Shown piece by piece: positions 8,353 to 16,318 of a stretch of DNA of 64,000 nucleotides. This DNA comes from Sphingomonas sp. ERG5 (GTDB taxonomy: Bacteria; Pseudomonadota; Alphaproteobacteria; Sphingomonadales; Sphingomonadaceae), in contig NZ_JSXI01000076.1 in NCBI RefSeq assembly GCF_000803065.1, positions 1 through 64,000 of the forward strand, given 5' to 3'. The position numbers and the translations under genes are program-made. The notes below the pieces were generated by a model, which was given only the letters and a program-made list of their open reading frames with translations, did not search any database and was not told the DNA's origin. The first letter of the stretch is position 1. Each line of letters begins with the position of its first letter.

Positions 8353-8952
8353 CTAGATCGCATAGGCACGGAGAAACGCATCTACTGCAAAGGCAACCGA
8401 TTGCTCGGTGTCGAACCATGGCTCCGCTCCGTACAACGGCGGTTCGATGATCCCCGCTTCGAGCAAACCCTTGAGGTGAGCTGCCACGAACCGATTATCA
8501 GCACCACGGATTGCCCCGCTTGTCTGCAACTGAGTGAGATAGGTCTTCACTTCAGCCCATGTGCCTCCGCAACCCGCGTCGTAGAGGCTCTTTCCCAGCT
8601 TCGAGTTTGCGCCCTCGGCAATCGCCGTCCTCATGATCGCTACCGCATCAGCAGATGTCAGCAAGGCCAGATAAGCCATCCCGAACCGGCGCAGGACGAG
8701 GGCGATATCGGGTTCAGATGCATCAAGGAGGCGCACCGCGTCTGCCGCCTGCCCCTCCATAACCTCCATCATCGCCGCGCCGAACAACTCCTCCTTGGAT
8801 TTGAAATATCCATATAGCGTGCCCTTCGATCCACCGAGCCGCGCCGAGATCATCGCCATGCTTGCGCGCGCGTAACCAACCTCGCGGAATATGTCCGTCG
8901 CCGCTGCCAAAATCGCGTTACGCCGTGCGTCAGTTTTCACTCGCATTCGCAT
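8353..8952 (-). CDS. TetR/AcrR family regulator of the efflux operon
   Basis: 199 residues. HTH at about residues 10-55 (AATDIFREVGYARASMAMISARLGGSKGTLYGYFKSKEELF), with a C-terminal TetR_C-like domain. It is divergent from the efflux operon, with 93 bases between start codons that contain the operon promoter. Repression of the pump with release by a pump substrate is the usual logic and is inferred here. Confidence 0.88.
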   Translation of the reverse strand: MRMRVKTDARRNAILAAATDIFREVGYARASMAMISARLGGSKGTLYGYFKSKEELFGAAMMEVMEGQAADAVRLLDASEPDIALVLRRFGMAYLALLTSADAVAIMRTAIAEGANSKLGKSLYDAGCGGTWAEVKTYLTQLQTSGAIRGADNRFVAAHLKGLLEAGIIEPPLYGAEPWFDTEQSVAFAVDAFLRAYAI

Positions 8953-8987
8953 CACTCCTTTCTTGAACCACCATGTACGGTTTTAGA

Positions 8988-9016
8988 TTGACAGGCACAA
9001 GGGCCTGCTCATAAAT
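8988..9016 (+). promoter_or_regulatory. sigma-70-type promoter of the efflux operon
   Basis: TTGACA at 8988-8993 and ATAAAT at 9011-9016 with a 17-base spacer. The similar segments GTACGGTTTT (8975-8984) and GTATGGTTTT (9027-9036) bracket the promoter and are candidate TetR half-sites. Confidence 0.6.
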
Positions 9017-9045
9017 GACCGAACTGTATGGTTTTGGAGTTCGGT

Positions 9046-10470
9046 ATGGAGTCGCTTGTGAAAAAGCGCGGGGGAATGGCGGTACTCACCGCCGCGCTCC
9101 TGCTGGGCGGTTGCGCAACCCTGCCACAGAAAAGCGCATTGCCTGCGCGAGCAGCCGTTGAGAGCATAGCTAGCGTGAACAGCTTTGCCGCGCCGGACGC
9201 TGCCTGGCCGTCAGATCACTGGTGGGAGGATTTTGGCGACGCTCAGCTTTCGGGGCTGATTGCGGAAGGACTGGTGGGCGCCACCGATTTGCGCGTCGCC
9301 GAGGCCCGGTTCGCCCGCGCCCAGGCGCTGGTCGGGGAGACCCGCAGCCGCCTGCTGCCCTCGCTCAATGCGAATGCTGAAGCCGGTGCGACCAAGCAGA
9401 GCTACAACTATCTCTTCCCGCGCGAATTCGCGCCCCAGGGCTGGCCCGACTATGGTGTTGCAACACTCCGGCTAGATTAGGAGCTGGATTTCTGGGGCAA
9501 GAACCGGGCAGCACTAGGCGCGGCGCGGTCAAGTGCGGCGGCTGCCGGAGCGGAGGCGGCTGCAGCGCGACTGGCCGTGTCTGCCGGAATCGCCGCCGCT
9601 TATGCGGACCTGGGATCTCTCCATGCCGAGCGCGATGCCGCTGCGCGCGCTGTCGAGGTGCGTGGGCGTACGCTCGAACTGATGGAAGGCCGCAAGGCGG
9701 AAGGGCTCGAAAACGCGGGCGCTGTCGAACGCGCCCGGTCAGCATTGGCGACCTCGCAGGGCGAATTGGCCGCGCTCGACGAAGCGCTTGTTCTGGCGCG
9801 CAATCGCATCGCAGTGCTGCTCGGCGCTGGGCCGGATCGCGGCCTTACCATCACGCGGCCTGCTCCAATCGCCCGCGAGGACTTCGGCCTGCCCGCCAAT
9901 CTGCCCGCCGAACTGATCGGCCGTCGTCCTGACATCATCGCCGCACGGTTGCGCAGCGAAGCGGCCGCGAGCCGGATCAAGGAAGCGCGTGCAGCCTTCT
10001 ACCCCAATATCAATCTAGCCGGACTGATCGGATTGCAGGCGCTGGGCCTGGACAATGTGTTCAAGTCCGGCTCCGAGTTCGGAACAGTCGGCCCTGCGAT
10101 AAGCCTGCCGATCTTTGACGGCGGAAGCCTGCGCGGCCGCTACCGAGCCTCGGAAGCCGACTATCGCGAGGCCGTCGCACAATATGACGGTGCGCTTATA
10201 CAGGCGCTGCGCGAAATCGCCGATGCCGCCGCCAGCGAACGCGCGCTTGGCCAGCGGCTCGACCGAGCCCGCGATGCCGAGCGCGCTGCAAGTGCGGCCT
10301 GGGCGGTCGCCAACAACCGCTATCGCGGCGGTCTTGCCACTTCGCTGGACGTACTCGTGGCGGAAGACGCGCTCATTCCCCCCCGCCGCACCGTCGCAAC
10401 GCTGCAGGCCCGCGCTTTCGCCCTCGATGTCGCGCTCGCGCGCGCGCTGGGCGGCGGTTTTCGATCCTGA
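9046..10470 (+). pseudogene. RND/MFS-type outer-membrane efflux protein (OprM/NodT/TolC class), interrupted by in-frame TAG
   Basis: The full-length frame of about 474 residues encodes an outer-membrane factor lipoprotein. The signal ends LLLGGCATLP (lipobox Cys), and two OEP repeats follow, with ELDFWGKNRAALGAARS, LPAELIGRRPDIIAARLR and YPNINLAGLIGLQ all typical. A TAG at 9478-9480 lies in the same frame just before ELDFWGKNR, where homologues have an aromatic residue; there is no frameshift. Translation would stop after about 144 residues unless read through. The ATG at 9046 has GGAG upstream; an ATG at 9028 lies only a few bases from the expected transcript start. It is the first gene of a three-gene pump operon. 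Confidence 0.75.
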
Positions 10471-10485
10471 AGAGGAACCCTTTCG

Positions 10486-11616
10486 ATGAACGAACTCACC
10501 TACACCGAGGAACCGCCCGCCGGTCCGCAGAACGCGAAGCGCAAGAAGCTGTTTATCGGCCTTGGAGCGACAGTCGCCATTCTTGGAGGTGGCTATCTTG
10601 CTTATGACGTCTTGATTGCTTCACGCCATGTCGAAACCGACAATGCCTATGTCGGCGCCAATGTGGCGCAGGTCACGCCGCTGATCAGCGGACCCGTCCA
10701 TGATGTGCTCGTGGACGATGCGCTGCCGGTCAAGCGCGGCGATATATTGGTCAGGCTCGACGACACCGATGCCAGACTGACGCTGGCGCGCGCAGAGGCG
10801 GAGTTGGCGACCACCGAGCGGCGGATACGCGGTCTTGTCGCGACCGACAGCGGTCTCGGTGCCCAGGTCGCGGCGCGCGCCGCAGACGAGACACGGGCAG
10901 ACGCCCAGCTTGCTGTCGCCAGGGGCGATCTGTCGCGAGCAAGGATCGATCTTGATCGTCGGGAAGCGCTTGCTGCTTCCGGCTCGGTCTCCGGCGATGA
11001 ATTGACGAGCGCTCGCAATGCTTACAGCACGGCGCTCGCGCGGCTCAAGGATGCTGACGCCGGGCGCGCTCAGGCGACCGCGAACCGCACCGCCGCGATC
11101 GGCAGCCGTGACGCCAATCGCGCGCTGATCGACCGGGCAGCGCCGGAGGATAATCCGGAGGTCCTTGCCGCACGCGCCGCACGCGACCAGGCGCGCGTCG
11201 ATCTCGATCGTACCGTCATCCGCGCCCCGGTCGATGGTGTGGTGTCCCGCCGCCAGGTCCAGGTCGGCCAACGCGTGCAGGCCGGAGCGAGCCTGATGGT
11301 CGTGGTCCCTGTGAACGCGGTCTATGTGGATGCCAATTTCAAGGAAGGGCAGCTCAGGAAGGTGAAGCGCGGTCAGCCCGTGACGCTCACCTCCGATCTC
11401 TACGGCAGCGATGTCGAATATCGTGGCACGGTCGTGGGCTTTTCCGGCGGAACGGGATCGGCCTTCGCGGTCGTACCTGCCCAAAACGCCACCGGCAACT
11501 GGATCAAGGTGGTCCAGCGCCTCCCGGTCAGGATCAGGCTCGATCCCCGGCAGCTCACCGAACATCCGTTGCGGGTCGGGCTGTCGATGACAGCCGACAT
11601 CGACGTCTCCAATTGA
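10486..11616 (+). CDS. HlyD/EmrA-type membrane-fusion (periplasmic adaptor) protein
   Basis: 376 residues. A cytoplasmic tail is followed by one transmembrane segment (about 25-43, LFIGLGATVAILGGGYLAYDVL), then the biotinyl-lipoyl-like motif VETDNAYVGANVAQVTPLISGPV typical of EmrA, a long alpha-hairpin and a beta-barrel domain with DRTVIRAPVDGVVSRRQVQVGQRV. It should link the MFS pump to the outer-membrane channel. It lies 15 bases after the outer-membrane gene and 14 bases before the MFS gene. Confidence 0.9.
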   Translation: MNELTYTEEPPAGPQNAKRKKLFIGLGATVAILGGGYLAYDVLIASRHVETDNAYVGANVAQVTPLISGPVHDVLVDDALPVKRGDILVRLDDTDARLTLARAEAELATTERRIRGLVATDSGLGAQVAARAADETRADAQLAVARGDLSRARIDLDRREALAASGSVSGDELTSARNAYSTALARLKDADAGRAQATANRTAAIGSRDANRALIDRAAPEDNPEVLAARAARDQARVDLDRTVIRAPVDGVVSRRQVQVGQRVQAGASLMVVVPVNAVYVDANFKEGQLRKVKRGQPVTLTSDLYGSDVEYRGTVVGFSGGTGSAFAVVPAQNATGNWIKVVQRLPVRIRLDPRQLTEHPLRVGLSMTADIDVSN

Positions 11617-11630
11617 TCGTGGACTGAGCC

Positions 11631-13178
11631 ATGGCCGACGCTGCTGCAGAATCTGGAGTCACCGCAGTTCAACCCTTGACGGGTGGCAAGCTTATCCTTG
11701 CCGCGATTTTGATCGGCATGGGCAACTTCCTGGTCGTGCTGGATACGACCATTGCCAATGTCTCGATCCCGCATATTGCGGGCTCGCTCGGCGTATCCGT
11801 GTCGGAGGCGACCTGGGTGATCACCTCCTACGCGGTTGCGGAAGCGATAACCGTACCGCTCACCGGATGGCTTTCGCGTCGCTTTGGCGGGCAGCGGGTC
11901 TTCATAACCTCCTATCTCCTGTTCGGAATTCTCTCGCTTCTATGCGGCCTGTCCAGCACGCTTGGCATGCTGATCGGGGCGCGCGTGCTGCTGGGGTTGG
12001 CCGGCGGCACGATCATACCGCTTTCGATGACGCTGCTGCTGCGCATCTTTCCGCCCGAGAAGGCGTCGGTGGCGATGATCATCTGGGCGATGACGACCAC
12101 GGTTGCCCCGATCGCGGGGCCTATTCTGGGCGGCACCATCTCCGACAATGTCGGGTGGGAGTGGATATTCTTCATCAATGTGCCGGTCGCCATGGCCGGG
12201 GGAATAGGGTTGCTCTATCTGTTCCGGGGCCAGATCGAGGAAATCGTCAAGGCAAGGATCGATGTGATCGGCCTCATCCTGATGATCATCTGGGTCGGAG
12301 CGCTGCAAATCATGCTCGACGAAGGCCGCAACCATGACTGGTTTGCCGCCAATGAGATTCGCGCGCTGGCGATCATCGCCGCGATCGGGTTCGTCGCTTT
12401 CCTGATCTGGGAACTGACCGAGAGGCATCCGATCGTGAACCTACGTGTCTTCCGTCACCGCGGGTTCGTGGCCGCTTCGCTTACCTATTCAGTAGCATTC
12501 GGCGCCTTCTTCGCGACGGTCGTGCTGATCCCGCTCTGGCTCCAGCAGAATATGGGCTACACAGCGACGTGGGCGGGCTATGCCACCGGCATCATGGGCA
12601 TCCTGGCGGTCCTCAGCTCACCCGTGATCGGGCAGTTCGCCGAAAAGATGGATGCGCGGCTGATTGTTTCAGTCGGAATCCTCGGGCTTGGTCTGATATC
12701 GGTATGGCGTATGGGTTTCACGCCGGACATGACCTTCGCGCAGATGGCTTGGCCGATGCTCGCGACTGGGCCGTTCCTGATGATGTTCTTCATCCCGGTC
12801 ACGGGTCTGTGCATGGCCACCGTCGACCCTGACGAGCAGGCCGATGCCGCCGGCATCTCCAACTTCATGCGCACGGTGGGAGGCGCCTTCGCGGCCTCGC
12901 TGGTGCAGACCGGGTGGGGCGGCGCAGCGCGGGAAAATCAGACCGAGCTGGCCGGTGCGATGTCGCAAGGGCAAGCCACGCTCGACGCGATGACGGCACA
13001 AGGCATGTCGCATGGAAGCGCGACAGCCATGCTGACCGGGATGGTCGAAAGTCAGAGTACGATGCTAGCGACCCTCAACATGTTCGCCGCTATCGCGATA
13101 TGCTTCGCTTTCGCCGCAGCGATCATCTGGTTCGCGCCAAAGCCGAAGGGCCCGATCGACATGAGTGGCGGGCATTGA
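11631..13178 (+). CDS. DHA2-family MFS drug transporter, EmrB type
   Basis: 515 residues with about 14 hydrophobic helices. Signatures include VVLDTTIANVSIPHIAGSLG in helix 1, SYAVAEAITVPLTGWLSRRFGGQRVF (motif A), and GPILGGTISDNVGWEWIFFINVP (motif C region). EmrB proteins export hydrophobic drugs and uncouplers by proton antiport through EmrA and a TolC-class channel. Last gene of the cargo operon. The specific substrate cannot be read from sequence. Confidence 0.9.
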   Translation: MADAAAESGVTAVQPLTGGKLILAAILIGMGNFLVVLDTTIANVSIPHIAGSLGVSVSEATWVITSYAVAEAITVPLTGWLSRRFGGQRVFITSYLLFGILSLLCGLSSTLGMLIGARVLLGLAGGTIIPLSMTLLLRIFPPEKASVAMIIWAMTTTVAPIAGPILGGTISDNVGWEWIFFINVPVAMAGGIGLLYLFRGQIEEIVKARIDVIGLILMIIWVGALQIMLDEGRNHDWFAANEIRALAIIAAIGFVAFLIWELTERHPIVNLRVFRHRGFVAASLTYSVAFGAFFATVVLIPLWLQQNMGYTATWAGYATGIMGILAVLSSPVIGQFAEKMDARLIVSVGILGLGLISVWRMGFTPDMTFAQMAWPMLATGPFLMMFFIPVTGLCMATVDPDEQADAAGISNFMRTVGGAFAASLVQTGWGGAARENQTELAGAMSQGQATLDAMTAQGMSHGSATAMLTGMVESQSTMLATLNMFAAIAICFAFAAAIIWFAPKPKGPIDMSGGH

Positions 13179-13301
13179 GAAAGCCCTTGGGAGTCAGATA
13201 GCGAATAATTCTGGCGGAGTGGCAAAGGCAGACCGACGAAACCGGCTGACACACCGCTTCAGACGCTAACGCTCTCATCAATCGCAAATTGCGGTCAGCG
13301 A

Positions 13302-13328
13302 TGTGCGATAAACAGGTGTTTGCCGACA
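13302..13328. repeat. second res-like subsite near the right end of Tn-A
   Basis: TGTGCGATAAACAGGTGTTT plus the following TGCCGACA-type bases align to 8292-8317 with about 23 of 26 identities and one gap. The copy at 8.3 kb belongs to the res region; this one sits 20 bases from the right inverted repeat, on the far side of the cargo. Confidence 0.55.
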
Positions 13329-13348
13329 CCTGAGCGGGGCTGTCGGCG

Positions 13349-13386
13349 CTTAGCGTATATCTGGGTCCGTTCTATGTACTGACCCC
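13349..13386 (-). repeat. Tn-A right terminal inverted repeat
   Basis: 38 bases, CTTAGCGT at the inner end and CCCC at the tip. The tip lies 2 bases before the ATG of the serine-recombinase fragment. Confidence 0.9.
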
Positions 13387-13525
13387 AAATGGCCCTGATC
13401 GGCTACGCCCGCGTCTCGACGGACGAACAGGACACCGCCGCGCAGTTCGATGCGCTGCGCGCCGAGGGCTGTACTATGATCCTGGAGGACAAGGCGAGCG
13501 GCGGCAGCCGCGATCGCCCAAACCT

Positions 13526-14796
13526 GGGCACCTCCATCAACCTCTCGACATTTTGCGGATGATTTGATTCATTGTACCTGACGGGAGGCTGTGATGCGTC
13601 AGGCGGGATTGTTCGGTTTATCGGATCATTTGAAGCGGTTGTCGGCCTATGGCGACCCGCTGGAGCAACTGGGGCGGATCATCGACTTCGAGGCGTTTCG
13701 CCCGACGTTGACGGCGGCGCTGTCCTATGGGGATGGGGCGAAGGGCGGTCGCCCGCCGTATGATCCGGTGGCGATGCTCAAGGTGCTGGTTTTGGCAGCT
13801 CAGAACAATGTTGCCGATGCACGGATGGAGTATCTTATCCGCGACCGGCTCAGCTGGTTGCGGTTCCTTGGCTTCGACATTGGCGCGGCGACACCCGATG
13901 CCAACACCATCCGGCTGTTCCGCGAGAAGCTCACCGAGGCGGGAGCGCTCGACGCGGTGTTCGCCGATTTTGACCGCCAACTCAAGGAACGCGGCTATCT
14001 CGCCATGGGTGGTCAGATCGTCGATGCGACGCTGGTGGCTGCGCCCAAGCAGCGCAACACCGCGCCCGAGAAGGATGCGATCAAGGCGGGCAAAACAGCC
14101 AGCGAGATATGGCCTGACGAGCCCGCCCGGGCGGCGCAAAAGGATACGGACGCGCGCTGGACTGTGAAGTTCGCCAAGGCCAAGCCGATGGCGAACGGCA
14201 AGCCCGGCATCGACATCGCCATCCCGAGCTTTGGCTATAAGAACAGTATCTCGATCTGCCGGACCTTCGGCTTCATCCGCAAATGCAAGGTCACCGATGG
14301 CGCCCGGTTCGACGGGCGAATGCTCCGCGATGTCGTCACCAGCGACAACACCGCGTCGGATGTCTGGGCCGATACCGCCTATCGCAGCCAGGCCAACGAG
14401 GCATGGCTCAAGCGGCAGAGCCGGGTCAGCCGTATCCATCGCAGGAAGCCGAGGGGCAGACCGATGCCCGAGCGGACCGCCAAGGCCAACGCCGCCAAAT
14501 CGAAAGTCCGCGCCCGCGTCGAGCACGTCTTCGCCCGGCAGAAAGACCAGATGGGCCTGTTCATCCGCACCATCGGCATCAAGCGCGCCGAAGCCAAGAT
14601 CACGCTCGCCAACCTCGTCTACAACATGCACCGTCTGATCTTCCACGAACGACGAGCTGCCATGGGATAAGTGCGCCCAGAACGCAGGAAAAGCACTGAA
14701 AACCGGCGGCACACAATCACACAGGGCTTGAAATCACGCCAAATCCGACGCCGCAAACCCAATTCTGATCAAATCACCGGGTTGATGGAGGTGCCC
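13526..14796 (+). mobile_element. IS5-family insertion sequence (1271 bp)
   Basis: Perfect 17-base terminal inverted repeats at 13526-13542 and 14780-14796 (GGGCACCTCCATCAACC and complement), with a 4-base target duplication ACCT at 13522-13525 and 14797-14800. It holds one transposase gene. The intact duplication shows simple transposition into the resolvase gene. Confidence 0.92.
13594..14670 (+). CDS. IS5-family transposase
   Basis: 358 residues. MRQAGLFGLSDHLKRLSAYGDPLEQLGRIIDFEAFR begins the DUF772-type N-terminal domain. The DDE catalytic part includes GGQIVDATLVAAP (first Asp), VWADTAYRS (second Asp) and RARVEHVFARQK (Glu). GGAGG at 13584-13588 favours the ATG at 13594 over a GTG at 13591. 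Apparently intact. Confidence 0.92.
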   Translation: MRQAGLFGLSDHLKRLSAYGDPLEQLGRIIDFEAFRPTLTAALSYGDGAKGGRPPYDPVAMLKVLVLAAQNNVADARMEYLIRDRLSWLRFLGFDIGAATPDANTIRLFREKLTEAGALDAVFADFDRQLKERGYLAMGGQIVDATLVAAPKQRNTAPEKDAIKAGKTASEIWPDEPARAAQKDTDARWTVKFAKAKPMANGKPGIDIAIPSFGYKNSISICRTFGFIRKCKVTDGARFDGRMLRDVVTSDNTASDVWADTAYRSQANEAWLKRQSRVSRIHRRKPRGRPMPERTAKANAAKSKVRARVEHVFARQKDQMGLFIRTIGIKRAEAKITLANLVYNMHRLIFHERRAAMG

Positions 14797-14846
14797 ACCT
14801 GGCGCGGGCTCTCGAGCGCGTCGGGCAGGGGGACACGCTGCTGGTG

Positions 14847-14884
14847 GGGGTCTGAGGCGCAACGGAACAGAAAACCTACATAAG
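14847..14884 (+). repeat. Tn-B left terminal inverted repeat
   Basis: 38-base end with tip GGGG at 14847; similar to the complement of 19333-19370 with a few differences near base 12 and near the inner edge. Confidence 0.88.
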
Positions 14885-14907
14885 GAATTCCGAAACCGCC
14901 CAATCTC

Positions 14908-15225
14908 CTATCCCCGCGCGCCTGATGCGCGCGCCTGAAGCATTTCGCGACGGAGAATGGCGTTCATCCGGGTTTGATAGCCACGACCTTCAGATTTGAG
15001 CCAAGCAAGCACGTCCTTATCGAGGCTGGCGGTGATCTGCGCTTTTACGGGGCGGTAATGCTTGCCCCGAACAGCGTTCTTCCAATCTTCTTCGGTCAAT
15101 TCGGGAATGTCGCTGAGATCGATCTCGCTATCGGGACGCGCTGCTAGCGCCGCGAGCCGAGCACGATCAGCGTCGGTCCGTGGCGGCAGATCATCCGCTT
15201 TATAGCTAACCATTTTCACGCTCAT
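14908..15225 (-). CDS. brnA: BrnA-family antitoxin
   Basis: 105 residues. The N-terminal half is acidic (DADRARLAALAARPDSEIDLSDIPELTEEDW), and the C-terminal ribbon-helix-helix part reads PVKAQITASLDKDVLAWLKSEGRGYQTRMNAILRREM, the BrnA/DUF4415 signature. BrnA neutralises BrnT and represses the operon. The ATG at 15225 has AAAGG upstream; 15240 is an alternative. Either start overlaps the end of brnT, so expression is coupled. Confidence 0.85.
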   Translation of the reverse strand: MSVKMVSYKADDLPPRTDADRARLAALAARPDSEIDLSDIPELTEEDWKNAVRGKHYRPVKAQITASLDKDVLAWLKSEGRGYQTRMNAILRREMLQARASGARG

Positions 15226-15502
15226 AATATTGCCTTTCATGTCGTGTCGCCCGTCGGGCCGAAATGATCCGGATAATCTCGATGCCGTCGTCATCGCGGT
15301 CCGTGTGAGTGACCATGAGCACCGCAAAGCCATCCACGATCCCGTATGTCTTCCACCGCTCCTCGTGCCCGCTGCCGGGATCGATGATTGTAACATGCAA
15401 CGGATCGCCAAACACTTCGGCGGCGTCCTCGAAGCTGATCTCGTGCTTTTTCTGGTTGGCGAGGTTCTTCGACTCGTCCCATTCAAAGCGCCCGATTGTC
15501 AT
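15206..15502 (-). CDS. brnT: BrnT-family ribonuclease toxin
   Basis: 98 residues with FEWDESKNLANQKKHEISFEDAAEVFGDP and the C-terminal IRIISARRATRHERQYYE motif. In the BrnT RelE-fold family the arginine-rich C-terminal segment and the histidine contribute to RNA cleavage. First gene of a toxin-antitoxin operon carried as cargo of Tn-B next to its resolvase region; it should stabilise the transposon and its host replicon. Confidence 0.9.
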   Translation of the reverse strand: MTIGRFEWDESKNLANQKKHEISFEDAAEVFGDPLHVTIIDPGSGHEERWKTYGIVDGFAVLMVTHTDRDDDGIEIIRIISARRATRHERQYYERENG

Positions 15503-15511
15503 AGCTTCATA

Positions 15512-15531
15512 TAATTATAATTTCATAATTA
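15512..15531. promoter_or_regulatory. BrnTA operator/promoter palindrome
   Basis: TAATTAT (15512-15518) and ATAATTA (15525-15531) form a perfect 7-base inverted repeat. Read on the minus strand it overlaps a TATAAT -10 element 9 bases upstream of the brnT ATG, which fits autorepression by the BrnTA complex. Confidence 0.6.
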
Positions 15532-15697
15532 CGCAAGCGTCATGTCAGTTTCCAACAAACCGTCGTTTGTTGCGACGGCGGCGATCGTCGGCCAGAGCGT
15601 GCCAGCACGCGTCATATTCTCATATCAACCCGTCCAGAAACCTGTAGCCGGTAAACCCCACACTGTGTAGATTTTTGCGCAGAGGGGAGCACGGGCC
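15532..15697. promoter_or_regulatory. res/promoter region of Tn-B
   Basis: Noncoding 166 bases between divergent brnT and tnpR. Contains AACAAAC-CGTC-GTTTGTT (15553-15570 approx.) and other imperfect inverted segments, as expected of a resolvase recombination site. Subsites are not resolved by eye. Confidence 0.5.
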
Positions 15698-16312
15698 ATG
15701 CTGATCGGGTACATGCGGGTATCGACCGGGGAGCAAAGCCTCGACCTTCAACGCGACGCGCTGGAATGTGCGGGCTGCGAGCGGGTGTACGAAGACGTGT
15801 GCTCAGGCCGCGCCACCGAGCGGCCTGGCTTGGCCCAAGCGCTCGAGGTCGCACGCAGCGGCGACGCCTTGGCCGTCTGGAAGCTGGACCGGATCGGCCG
15901 CTCCCTGCCGCATGTCGTCGGACTGGTCGGCGACCTCCAGAAGCGCGGAGTCGGCCTGAAAGTGCTGACCGGCGACGTTGACACAACGACCGCCACCGGG
16001 CGCCTGGTGTTCGGGATCTTCGCCACGTTGGCCGAGTTCGAGCGCGACCTCATTCACGAACGCACCATGGCGGGCCTGGCGGCAGCTCGCGCCCGCGGTC
16101 GTGCTGGCGGACGCCCGCGTGTCATGACGAAGCAGAAACTGAAGGCCGCAATGGCGATGATGGCTGATCGCGACAACGCCGCGCGCGATGTCGCAAAGCA
16201 ACTCGGCGTCTCGGTGTCGACGCTCTACGCCTACGTCGATGCCAAGGGGCAGCCGCGTGAACTCGCCGCCCCGCTCCTGGGCAAACGCACAAAATCCACG
16301 CGCGCGGTTTAG
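15698..16312 (+). CDS. tnpR: Tn3-family serine resolvase TnpR (Tn-B)
   Basis: 204 residues. Catalytic serine in GYMRVSTGEQS, then WKLDRIGRSLPHVVGL and EFERDLIHERTMAGLAAARARGR, and a C-terminal HTH (AARDVAKQLGVSVSTLYAYVD). Ends 6 bases before tnpA. It should resolve cointegrates at the upstream res. Similar to but clearly distinct from the Tn-A resolvase. Confidence 0.92.
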   Translation: MLIGYMRVSTGEQSLDLQRDALECAGCERVYEDVCSGRATERPGLAQALEVARSGDALAVWKLDRIGRSLPHVVGLVGDLQKRGVGLKVLTGDVDTTTATGRLVFGIFATLAEFERDLIHERTMAGLAAARARGRAGGRPRVMTKQKLKAAMAMMADRDNAARDVAKQLGVSVSTLYAYVDAKGQPRELAAPLLGKRTKSTRAV

Positions 16313-16318
16313 ACGATC

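Larger units (their letters stand above)
4582..13386. mobile_element. Tn3-family transposon Tn-A carrying an efflux operon
   Basis: Bounded by 38-base inverted repeats at 4582-4619 and 13349-13386 that begin GGGG and end ACGCTAAG like other Tn3-family ends. The body holds tnpA and tnpR on the minus strand, a res region, then a TetR gene and the outer-membrane, adaptor and MFS genes of an efflux pump. The flanking five bases differ (GCGCT and AAATG), so there is no target duplication; a deletion or recombination since insertion is inferred. Confidence 0.88.
13389..14855 (+). pseudogene. serine recombinase/resolvase, split by IS5-family element and truncated by Tn-B
   Basis: From 13389 the frame reads MALIGYARVSTDEQDTAAQF and on to SGGSRDRPNL, a standard resolvase N-terminus with the catalytic serine. 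It is broken at 13525 by an IS. After the IS (14797 on) the frame resumes as ARALERVGQGDTLLV, then runs into the Tn-B inverted repeat at 14847 and stops at 14855. Only about 63 residues of the catalytic domain remain, so it is dead. It probably belonged to an older Tn3-family or invertase element. Confidence 0.85.

Noticed and set aside
13618..14712. 364-codon minus-strand frame opposite the IS5 transposase
   Set aside because: Antisense shadow of a transposase with visible DDE motifs.
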